Below the pieces are notes generated by a model. It worked only from the letters and a program-made list of their open reading frames with translations. It searched no databases and had not been told where the DNA came from. The position numbers and the translations under genes were made by a program. From Corynebacterium senegalense (GTDB lineage: Bacteria; Actinomycetota; Actinomycetes; Mycobacteriales; Mycobacteriaceae), in assembly GCF_900411315.1 (NCBI RefSeq), contig NZ_LS990887.1, positions 878,239 to 942,238 on the forward strand: a DNA stretch of 64,000 nt, given 5' to 3'. Below, piece by piece: positions 47,773 to 57,100 of the stretch (its first letter is position 1; each line of letters begins with the position of its first letter).

Positions 47773-48945
47773 CTACTTCCATTCTGCGTTGACGATGAAG
47801 TGGGCGGCGTCCTCGGCCACCGCGCGCACGGTGTCGAGGTCGGTGCCGGTGACGTTGACGTGGCCCATCTTGCGGCCCGGGCGCCAGCCCTTGCCGTAGA
47901 TGTGGACCTTGGCCTCAGGGTAGCGGCGCATGACCTCGGCGACGCGCTCGCGCATCGGCATGTCCGGGTCCGTCTCGCCGCCGAGGGTGTTGACCATCAC
48001 CGTCACCGGAGCGACGGGGTCCGTGGCGCCCAGCGGCCAGTCCAGCACCGCGCGCAGGTGCTGCTCGAACTGGCTGGTCACGCACCCCTCCTGGGTCCAG
48101 TGGCCCGTGTTGTGGGGGCGCATGGCCAGCTCGTTGACGGTGACGTTGCCGCCGTGCTCGAACAGCTCGACGGCGAGCACGCCGGTGACGTCGAGCTCCT
48201 CCGCGATGCGCACCGCCAGGTCGCGGCAGTACTCGGCCAGCTCGTCACCCAGCCCGGGCGCCGGGGAGATGGCCACGCGGCACACCCCGCCGTCCTGGAT
48301 CGACTCGACGACGGGCCAGGCGCGCACCTCGCCGGAGCGGCTGCGCGCCACCATGGCGGACAGCTCCCGGTCGAAGGCAATCTTGCGCTCCGCGTAGAGC
48401 GGGGTGCCCTTGGCCAGCAGGTCCTCGACGAGCTCCGCGAACTCCTCCTCGCCCGCGGGGAACCACACGCCGTGGCCGTCGTAGCCGCCCCGGGTGGCCT
48501 TGAGGCACACGGCGCCGTCGACGCGCCCCCAGAACGCGCGGGCGTCGGCGGCCGAGGCGATGGGGGCGAACTCCGGCACCGGCGCCCCGATCGCTCCCAG
48601 CCTGGTGCGCTGCTCGAGCTTGTCCTGGGCGTAGAGGAGGGCGGCGGGGCGGGGCTCGACGGCCACGCCTTCGTCGATAAGCTTCTGCAGGTGCCCGTTG
48701 GGCGCGTGCTCGTGGTCGAAGGTGACCGCGTCGGCGCCCGCGGCGATGTCCTCGAGCGCCGCGAGGTCCGTGTAGTCGCCCAGGCGCACCTCCCCGAAGA
48801 CCTGGGCGGCGGAGGCGTCCGGGGAGCCGGCGAGAACGCGCGTGTTCAGGCCGAGCTCGATGGCCTCGGTGTGCATCATGCGGGCGAGTTGGCCGTCACC
48901 CACGACGGCGACGGTGGGCATTGCTGCGGAATCCTTCACGCCCAC
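47773..48945 (-). CDS. purK: N5-carboxyaminoimidazole ribonucleotide synthase
   Basis: 390 residues, ATP-grasp enzyme that carboxylates AIR with bicarbonate. [49 protein letters not shown] (ATP-grasp loop), [32 protein letters not shown]. The GTG start at 48945 is uncertain; GTG 48939 or ATG 48921 ([11 protein letters not shown]) would shorten it. Lies 24 bp after the PH-domain gene. Confidence 0.94.
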   Translation of the reverse strand: MGVKDSAAMPTVAVVGDGQLARMMHTEAIELGLNTRVLAGSPDASAAQVFGEVRLGDYTDLAALEDIAAGADAVTFDHEHAPNGHLQKLIDEGVAVEPRPAALLYAQDKLEQRTRLGAIGAPVPEFAPIASAADARAFWGRVDGAVCLKATRGGYDGHGVWFPAGEEEFAELVEDLLAKGTPLYAERKIAFDRELSAMVARSRSGEVRAWPVVESIQDGGVCRVAISPAPGLGDELAEYCRDLAVRIAEELDVTGVLAVELFEHGGNVTVNELAMRPHNTGHWTQEGCVTSQFEQHLRAVLDWPLGATDPVAPVTVMVNTLGGETDPDMPMRERVAEVMRRYPEAKVHIYGKGWRPGRKMGHVNVTGTDLDTVRAVAEDAAHFIVNAEWK

Positions 48946-48969
48946 CCACCTTAGTAACCGGGCACGGCG

Positions 48970-49425
48970 CTAGTGGTACCGGGCGGAGCGGAGCTGGCCG
49001 TTGAGCAGCTTCTCCACTTTCTTCGCCTTGCCCACCGCCGGGTAGTGCAGCGGCTGCTCGAAACCGTAGACCGCCAGGGACAGACCCCCGCGGGAGCGGC
49101 GCGCGGAGTGGATCTGCCCCAGGGGGATGGAGTCCACTCCCCCACGCCCGCTGCGCGCGAGCACGCGGCGATCCGTGACCACGAAGCGGTTGCGCCGCGA
49201 GGACACCGCCGGCACGACGAAGCGCAGAACCACCAGCAGCGCCCACAGCCCGACCACGAGGTTGCGGAAGCCCGCGGCGACGGCGTGGGAGTCCATCCAG
49301 CCGATGGCCATCCAGCAGACGCCGGTGAGCACGATCGTCTCCAGCAGAGGGAAGACCAGGGCGGAGACGGGCACGCAGGTGTCCGCGAGGAGCACCTCGC
49401 CTTCCTCCACGTTCATTCCGGCCAC
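48970..49425 (-). CDS. PH-domain (bPH2-type) membrane protein
   Basis: 151 residues with two membrane segments (FPLLETIVLTGVCWMAIGW and LVVGLWALLVVLRFVVPAV) followed by a bacterial PH fold (RRNRFVVTDRRVLARSGRGGVDSIPLGQIHSARRSRGGLSLAVYGFEQPLHYPAVGKAKKVEKLL). The same gene stands before purK in mycobacteria. GTG 49425 is 8 nt after TAGTAT (49439-49434); ATG 49416 is the alternative. Function unknown. Confidence 0.82.
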   Translation of the reverse strand: MAGMNVEEGEVLLADTCVPVSALVFPLLETIVLTGVCWMAIGWMDSHAVAAGFRNLVVGLWALLVVLRFVVPAVSSRRNRFVVTDRRVLARSGRGGVDSIPLGQIHSARRSRGGLSLAVYGFEQPLHYPAVGKAKKVEKLLNGQLRSARYH

Positions 49426-49436
49426 GGCTGGCGATA

Positions 49437-50168
49437 CTAGCTGGCCGGGCGCAGGTGGGTCACGTCGCCCGCGGAGTAGGCGGTGCCGTCGATAAGGATC
49501 TCGCCCGTGTCCGACACGCCCTCGACAACACCCTCCACGTCGCCCCCGCCGCGCTCGAGTCGAACGGGCTGGCCAATGGTGGCGCAGATCGCGCGGTAGT
49601 CCTCGAGCAGCTGGGCGTCGCCGGTGCGCCACTGCTCGAAGCGGCGGCCGAGCGCGAGCAGCACGTCCGCCGCAAACTGGTCCCACTCCACCTCCACTCC
49701 CTCGAGGTTGAGCGAGGTGGCGTTGTCCACCGGCAGCTCCTCGCGGCGCCACGCCACGTTGATGCCCACGCCAACCACGACGCGCGGCGTCTCGCCGTTG
49801 AAGTCAGCCTCCGCCAGGATGCCGGCGAGCTTCTTGTCGCCCACCAGGACATCGTTCGGCCACTTCAGCCGCGCCTGCGGGACGACATCCGTGACCGCCA
49901 GGCCGGTGGCCAGCGGCAACAGGCCGATCCGGTCGGCGGGCTCGGCCTCCACCAGGGCGCTGAGGCACAGCTGGGAGCCCTTCGGGGTGACCCATTCGCG
50001 CCCCATGCGGCCGCGCCCGGCGGTCTGCTCGTCGGCGATGAGGACGTCGCCCGGCTGGCCGTCGGCAACCAGCTCGGCGTTGGTGGAGCCGACGGACTCG
50101 GCCCAGCGGACGTCACGCCACACCTCGGCGACCTCGTCCTGGATGAATTGAATGTTCTGAACTGTCAT
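49437..50168 (-). CDS. birA: Biotin--[acetyl-CoA-carboxylase] ligase
   Basis: 243 residues, group I BirA without the N-terminal DNA-binding domain, so it biotinylates but should not repress. Motifs: VGSTNAELVADG, the biotinoyl-AMP loop GRGRMGREW, LKWPNDVLV, KLAGILAEA and GVGINV. ATG 50168 lies 7 nt after TAAACT (50181-50176). Its main substrate should be the biotin carrier subunit that works with the AccD encoded nearby. Confidence 0.93.
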   Translation of the reverse strand: MTVQNIQFIQDEVAEVWRDVRWAESVGSTNAELVADGQPGDVLIADEQTAGRGRMGREWVTPKGSQLCLSALVEAEPADRIGLLPLATGLAVTDVVPQARLKWPNDVLVGDKKLAGILAEADFNGETPRVVVGVGINVAWRREELPVDNATSLNLEGVEVEWDQFAADVLLALGRRFEQWRTGDAQLLEDYRAICATIGQPVRLERGGGDVEGVVEGVSDTGEILIDGTAYSAGDVTHLRPAS

Positions 50169-50192
50169 GCGCGCCAGTTTATTGCTTTTCGA

Positions 50193-50230
50193 CGCCACCC
50201 GGCGCGCCCCGGTGGGTGCGCCGGGTGGCG
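50193..50230. terminator. 13-bp perfect hairpin between birA and the AlbA element
   Basis: CGCCACCCGGCGC / GCGCCGGGTGGCG with a 12-nt loop. No U tract on either side. It may be an old terminator or a boundary mark beside the repeat that starts at 50233. Confidence 0.5.
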
Positions 50231-50232
50231 TG

Positions 50233-50393
50233 GGTCTCCAGTGGATCTCGAGTGGTTTTTCCACCCTGACCTGCCTTTCACCCCTTACTGGAAAGGCTGA
50301 GTTTCCAGTAGATTTCCAGTAGAAACTCCTCCCACCTGCACAAAAGCGCGAGCTGGAAACTCTACTGGAAAGGCTTCCAGTAGAGTTTCCAGC
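50233..50393. repeat. Upstream ~160-bp direct repeat of the AlbA element
   Basis: Aligns along its length with 51783-51942. Both copies hold CCTCCCACCTGCACAAA (50328-50344 here), exact 11-bp tandem TTTCCAGTAGA (50302-50312, 50313-50323) and further sites in both orientations. It ends directly at the ATG of the AlbA gene and is less GC-rich than the flanking core genes. Confidence 0.8.
50352..50393. repeat. Perfect 42-bp palindrome touching the AlbA gene start codon
   Basis: Arms of 19 bp, GCTGGAAACTCTACTGGAA and its exact complement, with a 4-nt centre AGGC. It occupies the whole place where a ribosome site would be. Either a large operator for the gene's own wHTH product or a strong hairpin at the mRNA 5' end. 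Confidence 0.8.
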
Positions 50394-51758
50394 ATGGTGG
50401 CCCCTCTCCTTGAACAATTCCGCACACGCGCAGAGGATCAATGGTTCGACCGAAAGTCCTGGCGCATAGCACCCAGAGATCTCGCCCGCACGCTTGTTGC
50501 GTTCGCCAACGCTGAGGGCGGGACACTCGTCGTCGGAATCACGGATAACGGCAAGACCGAAGATCCCGTAAGCGCCGAAAAAGAAAACACCCTGCGCTCC
50601 ACAGCAATCAACCACACGGACCCTTCGGTGCGGGTAAAGGTCCAGAAGCTCGAATCTGTCCTCGTTTTCGAAGTCGAGCCCGGAGAACGAGTTCACTTCA
50701 CCACCGACGGAAATTGCTATCTCCGACTTGGAGACCGATCCGTCAAACTCAACTTCGCCCAGCAGCAGGAACTCCGCTATTCAAAGGGCGAGCAGCTCTT
50801 CGACGCTTCCGGTGTCCCCGGTGCCACCACCGCAGACCTCGACGAAAATGAAGTTGCTCGATTTGCAAAATGCATTGGCTCCAGCTCCCCCGCCGATGCC
50901 CTTCGGGCACGCGGACTCATTACTCGGTCAGGCGAAGTGTCGGTGGCGGGGCTCCTCTTGTTTGGCAGGAATCCGCAGGAGCACTTCCCTAACGCGGAGA
51001 TTCGCGTATTGAAGTACCTCGACGACGAGCGGGCAACGGGAGCACAGCAGCAGCTTGAGTCGGATAGCCGATTTGGCGGGCCCCTCCCCCAACAGCTGGC
51101 TGAAGCCTCCACACACATTCGGGCACTACTGCCCTCCGTGTCCCGATTCGGGCTTGGCGGAAGATTCGCAGTAGATACCCAAATCCCCGACGACGCCTGG
51201 ATGGAGGGCCTCGTCAACGCGGCAATTCACCGCTCCTACAGCTTAATGGGGGACCACATCAGGTTCGAAATTTTTCCGAGCCGCATTGAAATCTCTTCGC
51301 CAGGCCGCTTTCCGGGATTGGCCGACCCCCGGGAGCCGGAGAAAATTTCCCGCTTCGCGCGCAACCCCCATATCGCGCGGGTGATGACCGACTTAGGTAT
51401 TGGCCAAGAACTGGGAGAGGGGATACGCCGCATTTTCGCTGAATTGAGGCGCGTCGGATTCCTCGATCCGGAGTATCAGCAGACCGGTGGACAAGTAATT
51501 CTCCGACTGCGAGCCGTTCGACGTATGAACACTTCCACACTGGCGGGGTTGTCTCCGCAGTCCGCCAGGACATTGGCCCTGCTTCAAACCCAGCCCAGCG
51601 GCCTCGGAACCGGCGAAGTTGCGGACAAACTAGGCGTTTCCCGGCCTGCTGCCCGCCGTGCCCTCAACGAGCTCGAGGCAGCGGAGCTCATCGAGTGGCA
51701 AGGGAAATCACCCAAAGATCCTCGAGCGCGATGGTTTGCCAGGCCTCCACTTGCGTAG
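50394..51758 (+). CDS. Schlafen/AlbA_2-type ATP-binding protein with C-terminal winged helix
   Basis: 454 residues of the COG2865-like group. An N-terminal AlbA_2 (Schlafen-like) domain at about 10-110 has WFDRKSW and LVAFANAEGGTLVVGITDNG. A GHKL-like HATPase_c_4 part at about 265-345 has GLVNAAIHRSYSLMGDHIRFEIFPSRIEISSPGRFPG and GQELGEGIRRIFAEL. A C-terminal wHTH (about 385-450, GTGEVADKLGVSRPAARRALNELEAAELIEW) probably binds DNA. Codon use is visibly less GC-biased than that of the neighbours (AAA, GAA, ATT common), suggesting acquisition. No ribosome site: a perfect palindrome abuts ATG 50394. Flanked by duplicated repeats. Function unknown; regulator or defence-type roles are both open. 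Confidence 0.8.
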   Translation: MVAPLLEQFRTRAEDQWFDRKSWRIAPRDLARTLVAFANAEGGTLVVGITDNGKTEDPVSAEKENTLRSTAINHTDPSVRVKVQKLESVLVFEVEPGERVHFTTDGNCYLRLGDRSVKLNFAQQQELRYSKGEQLFDASGVPGATTADLDENEVARFAKCIGSSSPADALRARGLITRSGEVSVAGLLLFGRNPQEHFPNAEIRVLKYLDDERATGAQQQLESDSRFGGPLPQQLAEASTHIRALLPSVSRFGLGGRFAVDTQIPDDAWMEGLVNAAIHRSYSLMGDHIRFEIFPSRIEISSPGRFPGLADPREPEKISRFARNPHIARVMTDLGIGQELGEGIRRIFAELRRVGFLDPEYQQTGGQVILRLRAVRRMNTSTLAGLSPQSARTLALLQTQPSGLGTGEVADKLGVSRPAARRALNELEAAELIEWQGKSPKDPRARWFARPPLA

Positions 51759-51782
51759 TTGAGTTGCTGGTTGAATCGGCGC

Positions 51783-51942
51783 GGTTTCTAGTAGATTTCC
51801 AGTAGATTTCTAGCCCGACCTGCCCTTTCTATTTCTACTGGCAAGGGCGGGGTTTCCAGTAGCTTTCCAGTGGAAACCCCTCCCACCTGCACAAAGGGTC
51901 TGGCTGGAAGATCTACTGGAAATGTTTCTAGTAGACCCTCAA
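51783..51942. repeat. Downstream ~160-bp direct repeat of the AlbA element
   Basis: Degenerate copy in the same orientation: TTTCTAGTAGA-TTTCCAGTAGA (51785-51806), TTTCCAGTAGC-TTTCCAGTGGA (51853-51874), the shared CCTCCCACCTGCACAAA (51879-51895), and a palindrome TCTACTGGAAA-TG-TTTCTAGTAGA (51912-51935) with one mismatch. It ends near an ATG (51943) that opens only a 12-codon frame, and reaches the stop codon of acpS. Confidence 0.8.
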
Positions 51943-52328
51943 ATGAATGCAGACTCCACCAGGCACACCGCCACGGCGTAATCCCCGTCGTGCGACAGCG
52001 ACAGCGACGCCGCCGCGGGCCCGACGCGGGCGACCTCGCCACGCAGCGCGATCGCGACCCGGCCGAAGGCGTCGGGCACGACCTCGATCTCGGCGAAGTC
52101 GACGGCGTCCGGGGCGAGCACCGGTGCCGAGCCGTAGAGGGACTGGGACCACGCCTTGATGTACGCCTCCTTCGCGGCCCAGCGCGCGGCCAGGGAGGCC
52201 GCGGTGTCCGGCTTGCCCGCGCAGGCGCGCAGCTCGCGGTCGGTGAAGACCGCAGTGAAGCGCGAGCCGGGCGTCGCCAGTTGGGCGGCTAAGGCGGGGA
52301 TGTGGACGATGTCGGTTCCGACGTGCAT
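51939..52328 (-). CDS. acpS: Holo-[acyl-carrier-protein] synthase
   Basis: 129 residues, AcpS-type phosphopantetheinyl transferase. GTDIVHIPALA (metal Asp), FTDRELRAC, the catalytic AARWAAKEAYIKAW and LSLSHDGDYAVAVC. It loads the ACP domain of FAS-I; the FAS here has no C-terminal PPT domain, so this enzyme is needed. ATG 52328. Its last codons run into the downstream repeat of the AlbA element. In M. tuberculosis acpS adjoins fas, here accD stands between them. Confidence 0.92.
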   Translation of the reverse strand: MHVGTDIVHIPALAAQLATPGSRFTAVFTDRELRACAGKPDTAASLAARWAAKEAYIKAWSQSLYGSAPVLAPDAVDFAEIEVVPDAFGRVAIALRGEVARVGPAAASLSLSHDGDYAVAVCLVESAFI

Positions 52329-52393
52329 GGGGCCTCCGGGATCAATAGGTGGCGGAAATCACAGTGAGAGCATAATGCCACGCCAGGGCGATA

Positions 52394-52471
52394 ACTTACC
52401 TCCCAGTAACCTACTAAAACGTAAGTAACGGTGGTTTCCTTGCCCTAATTAGCTTCGCGGAACCCTAAACT
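52394..52471 (+). promoter_or_regulatory. accD promoter with inverted-repeat upstream region
   Basis: TAAACT (52466-52471) is 7 nt before the ATG, giving a leaderless accD-fas transcript. Upstream, ACTTAC (52394-52399) and GTAAGT (52421-52426) form an inverted pair within an AT-rich stretch, a candidate site for a lipid-responsive repressor such as FasR; no FasR motif was verified. Confidence 0.55.
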
Positions 52472-52478
52472 CCCCCGC

Positions 52479-54104
52479 ATGACCCTTTCCTCCCACCTCA
52501 GCGAGCTGGACGCCCTCGACGGGCCGCAGACCACCGCGCAGAAGATAGCCGACCTCAAGCGGCGCCGGTCCGAAGCCGAAAGCCCGATGGGCGCCGCCGC
52601 CCACGACAAGGTCCGCGACGCCGGCCGCCTCACCGCCCGCGAACGCCTCGACTACCTCCTCGACGAGGGCTCCTTCGTCGAGACCGACCAGCTGGTGCGC
52701 CACCGCACCCACGAGTTCGGCATGCAGGCCCGTCGCCCCGTCACCGACGGCATCGTCACCGGCTGGGGAACCATCGACGGACGAGAGGTCTGCGTGTTCT
52801 CCCAGGACGGCACCGTCTTCGGCGGGGCGCTCGGCGAGGTCTACGGCGAGAAGATGGTGAAGATCCAGCAGCTCGCCGTGACCACCGGCCGCCCGCTCAT
52901 CGGCCTGTACGAGGGCGCGGGCGCCCGCATCCAGGAGGGGGCGGTCTCCCTCGACTGGATCGCCCAGACCTTCCGCAAAAACGTCGAGGCCTCCGGCGTC
53001 GTACCCCAGATCTCCGTGATCATGGGCTCCTGCGCCGGCGGCAACGCCTACTCGCCGGCGCTGACGGACTTCGTGGTCATGGTCGACCAGTCCTCCAGGA
53101 TGTTCGTCACCGGCCCCGACGTGATCACCACCGTCACCGGCGAGTGCATCACTCAGGAGGAGCTCGGCGGGGCGTGGACGCACATGACCACGGCGGGCAA
53201 CTGCCACTACGTCGCCTCCTCGGACGAGGACGCCCTCGACTGGGTCACCGATCTCGTGGGCTTTTTGCCCGACAGCGCGCGCCACAGGCCCCCGGCCGAG
53301 CCCGCCGAACCCGAGCCCGCGATCACGCCGGTGGACGAGGAGCTCGACGCGATCATCCCCGACTCGCCCAACCAGCCCTACGACGTGCGCGAGGTGATCA
53401 CGCGCCTGGCCGACGACGGCGAGTACTTCGAGATCATGGCCCAGCGCGCGGAGAACGTCGTCACGGCGCTCGCCCGCATCGACGGGGAGGTCGTCGCCTT
53501 CCTAGCCAACCAGCCCAGCGTCTTCGCCGGCTGCCTCGACATCGACTCGAGCGAGAAGGCCGCCCGCTTCGTGCGCACCGTCGACGCCTTCAACATCCCG
53601 CTCGTCCTGCTCGTCGACGTCCCCGGCTTCCTGCCCGGCGCCAGCCAGGAGCACGGGGGGATCCTGCGCCGCGGGGCGAAGCTGCTCTACGCCTACGCCG
53701 AGGCCACCGTGCCGAAGATCACCGTCACCATGCGCAAGTCCTACGGCGGCGCCTACTGCGTCATGGGCTCCAAGGGCCTGGGCGCCGACGTCAACCTTGC
53801 CTGGCCCACGGCCCAGATCGCGGTGATGGGCTCGGCGGGTGCCGTCGGCTTCATCAACCGCAAGGACATCAAGGCCGCCCGCGAGTCCGGCATGGACGAC
53901 GCGGCTCTCGCCGAGCTGATCAAGAGCTACGAGCGCGAGTACGAGGACGCCATCTTGAACCCCTACCTCGCCGCCGAGCGCGGGCTTGTCGACGCCGTCA
54001 TCCTCCCCTCGGAGACCCGCACCGCGGTAGCCGCCAACCTGCGCCTCTACCGCGACAAGACCGTCGCCCGCCCCGCCCGCAAGCACGGCAACATCCCGCT
54101 CTAA
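52479..54104 (+). CDS. accD: Acyl-CoA carboxylase beta subunit (AccD/DtsR type)
   Basis: 541-residue carboxyltransferase subunit. [44 protein letters not shown], the oxyanion [16 protein letters not shown] loop ([18 protein letters not shown]), [16 protein letters not shown], and the C-terminal [52 protein letters not shown]. The biotin-carrying alpha subunit is encoded elsewhere. Acetyl- or propionyl-CoA preference cannot be read, but linkage to birA matches dtsR1/accD1 of C. glutamicum and accD5 of mycobacteria. Forms an operon with fas, 39 bp downstream, supplying malonyl-CoA. Confidence 0.92.
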   Translation: MTLSSHLSELDALDGPQTTAQKIADLKRRRSEAESPMGAAAHDKVRDAGRLTARERLDYLLDEGSFVETDQLVRHRTHEFGMQARRPVTDGIVTGWGTIDGREVCVFSQDGTVFGGALGEVYGEKMVKIQQLAVTTGRPLIGLYEGAGARIQEGAVSLDWIAQTFRKNVEASGVVPQISVIMGSCAGGNAYSPALTDFVVMVDQSSRMFVTGPDVITTVTGECITQEELGGAWTHMTTAGNCHYVASSDEDALDWVTDLVGFLPDSARHRPPAEPAEPEPAITPVDEELDAIIPDSPNQPYDVREVITRLADDGEYFEIMAQRAENVVTALARIDGEVVAFLANQPSVFAGCLDIDSSEKAARFVRTVDAFNIPLVLLVDVPGFLPGASQEHGGILRRGAKLLYAYAEATVPKITVTMRKSYGGAYCVMGSKGLGADVNLAWPTAQIAVMGSAGAVGFINRKDIKAARESGMDDAALAELIKSYEREYEDAILNPYLAAERGLVDAVILPSETRTAVAANLRLYRDKTVARPARKHGNIPL

Positions 54105-54143
54105 GCGCCCCAGCCCACCACACTTTTCGAGGAAAGACTTTTC

Positions 54144-57100
54144 ATGACTCTCACTCCCCTTCTGTCCCTGACGTCGCCGGCTGTTGTTTTTCAGGGGCAG
54201 GGAACCAACTGGCGGGCCGCGCTTTCCGACGCCTCCGCCAGCCCCCTGACCCACGCCCGCCTGGCGGAGCTGCTCGCCGCCGCTCGGGCCCTGACCGGGC
54301 CGGTCGCCCGCCCCCTCGCTTCCGCGGTGCCGGGGGTTGTCGAGCGCCTGCGCACAGTGATGGATCCGGACCGGGCCGCGGGCACGGCCGACATCGACGT
54401 GTTCCCCGCCGTCAGCGTCCCCGGCATCGTCTTGGCGCAGATCGCGGCCGTGCAGCAGTTGCGCGACGTGGGCCTCGACGTGGACAACTCCACGCTGGCG
54501 GGCCACTCCCAGGGCAGCCTCGGCGTGGCCGCTGTGCGCCACCCCGAGCACGCGCTTGCCTTCGCCCTGATCCTCGGCGCCGCCGCATCCACCTCTCACG
54601 GTTCCACGGATTCCGCCTCCCGGATGCTCTCGGTGCGGGGTGTGCGCCGGGGGGACGTCGAGAAGCTGGCGGGCGAGCTGATCTCCGTGATCAACGGGCC
54701 GCGCCACATTGTGCTGGCCGGCGAACCCCACGAACTCGCGGCCGCCCGGGAGCGCATCGAGGCCGCCGCGGCCGCGTACAACGCGAAGCTTGAGGCGGCG
54801 GAGTACGGCGGCTCCGAGATCGTCCCCGTCTTCGACGAGCTGCCTGTCGCCTACCCCTTCCACCGCGCCGGCAACAGCGCCGGGGTCGACATGGCCGCGG
54901 ACTGGGCGCAGCGCTGCGGCATCGACCTGGGTGAGACCACCCCGCGCGAACTCGCGCAGGCGATCCTCGCTGACGTGCACGACTGGCCCGCGAAGGTGCG
55001 CGAGCTGATCGACGCCGGGGCGAGCCACATTCTCAGCCTGGACACGTCCCTGGCCACCATCACCACCAAGCTGACCGCCGGTTCCGGCGTCCCCGTGGTC
55101 ACCGTCGACACCCCCACCAAGCGCGACGATCTCGCGGTGCCGGGCAAAACGCTCCCGGAGGCCGCCGACTACTCACGCTTCGCCCCGCGCCTCGTGCGCC
55201 TGCCGGACGGCAAGACCTACACGCAGACGCGCTTCTCCTCCCTGACCGGGCTTTCGCCGATCATCCTCGGCGGCATGACGCCCACCACCGCCGACGGTGA
55301 GATCGTCGCGGCCGCCGCGAACGCCGGCTACTGGACGGAGCTCGCCGGCGGCGGCATGTACTCCGAGGAGGTGTTCAACGAGCACAAGAACACCCTGGTC
55401 GAGCACCTCGAGCCGGGCCGCACCGCCCAGTTCAACACCATGTTCTTCGACCGCTTCCTGTGGAACATGCACTTCGGCCAGACCCGCATGGTGCCCAAGG
55501 CGCGCGCGGCCGGAGCCCCGTTCAACGGCGTGTGCATCTCCGCCGGCATCCCGGAGGTCGACGAGGCCACCGAGCTGCTGGCCACCCTGCGCGCCGACGG
55601 CTTCCCCTACATCGCCTTCAAACCGGGCACAGCCAAGCAGATCCGCGACGCGCTGAAGATCGCCGCGGCGAACCCGGAGGTGCCGGTGATCCTCATGGTC
55701 GAGGACGGCCACGCCGGCGGACACCACTCCTGGGTGGACCTCGATGACCTGCTGATCGACACCTACGGCGGGGTGCGCGAGCACGGCAACGCCATCCTCA
55801 CCGTCGGCGGCGGCGTCTACTCCCCGGAGCGCGCGTCCGAGCTCATCACGGGCGACTGGGCCACCCGCTGGGATCTTCCGCTCATGCCCGTCGACGCCGT
55901 GTTCATCGGCACCGTCGCCATGGCCACCAGGGAGGCCAAGGCCACTGACTCGGTCAAGGACCTGCTGGTCAACACCGCGGGACTGAAGCCGGAGGACAAC
56001 GGCGGCTGGGTCTCCCGCGGCACGGGCCGAAACGGAGTCGCTTCTTCGCAGAGCCACCTCTTGGCCGACATCCACGACCTGGACAACTCCTTTGCCAAAG
56101 CTTCGCGCCTGATCACCAACATGGCGCTGGAGGAGTACGACAAGCGCCGCGACGAGATCATCGAAGCCCTGTCCAAGACCTCGAAGCCCTACTTCGGCGA
56201 GGTCGAGGAGATGACCTACGCGCAGTGGGTGGAGCGCTTCGTGGAGCTCGGCTACCCCTTCGTCGACGCCTCCTGGGACGCGCGCTTTGTGTCGCTGCTG
56301 CACCGCATCGAGGCGCGCCTGAACGAGGTGGACCACGGCGAGATCGAAACGCTCTTCCCCGAAGGCGACGTGATTGATCCGCGCGAGGCCGTCGCGAAGC
56401 TTCTCAGCGCCTACCCCGCCGCGCGCGAGATCACCGTCTCCCCGCGCGACGCCGCGTGGTGGATCGGCCTGCACCACGCCTACCCGAAGCCGATGCCGTG
56501 GGTGCCGGCGATCGACGGCGACCTGAAGACGTGGTTCGGCAAGGACACGCTGTGGCAAGCTCAGGACCCCCGTTACACGGCCGACCAGGTGCGCATCATC
56601 CCGGGCCCGGTCGCGGTCGCCGGCATCACGAAGAAAAACGAGCCGGTCGCCGATCTTCTCGCACGCTTCGAGGCCGCGGCGACGCGCTCGCTTCTCGACG
56701 CCGGGTCCACCCCCCGGGACGTTGTCGCGCGCCTGGGCGACGCCGCGAGTGTCGAGGAGTACCTGCGCGCCGCCCCGACGATGGTGTGGCACGGCCACCT
56801 GATGGAAAACCCGGCCCACACAATGGATCCGGACGCTTTCGACATCATCGAGGAAGGCGGCGAGTGGGCCATCCGCATCAACACCGACTCCTACTGGGAC
56901 GACCTGCCCGAGGACCAGCGCCCGTTCTACGTGCGCGACGTGATGATCCCGATTGACCTGCCGGAGGGCGTCGCCACCGGCGGTTCCCCGGTCGTGTCCG
57001 ACGAGCGCCTGCCCGCAGCCGTCTTCGACCTGCTAGCCGGCCTCGCGGGCGTGGGCTCGACCTCCGAGGCGGGCGACGAGATCACCGAGATGCCGGCGAT

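Noticed and set aside
50233..51942. Insertion sequence or CRISPR array explanation for the flanking repeats
   Set aside because: No transposase, no terminal inverted repeats, no target-site duplication seen, and the repeat units are not separated by unique spacers as in CRISPR.
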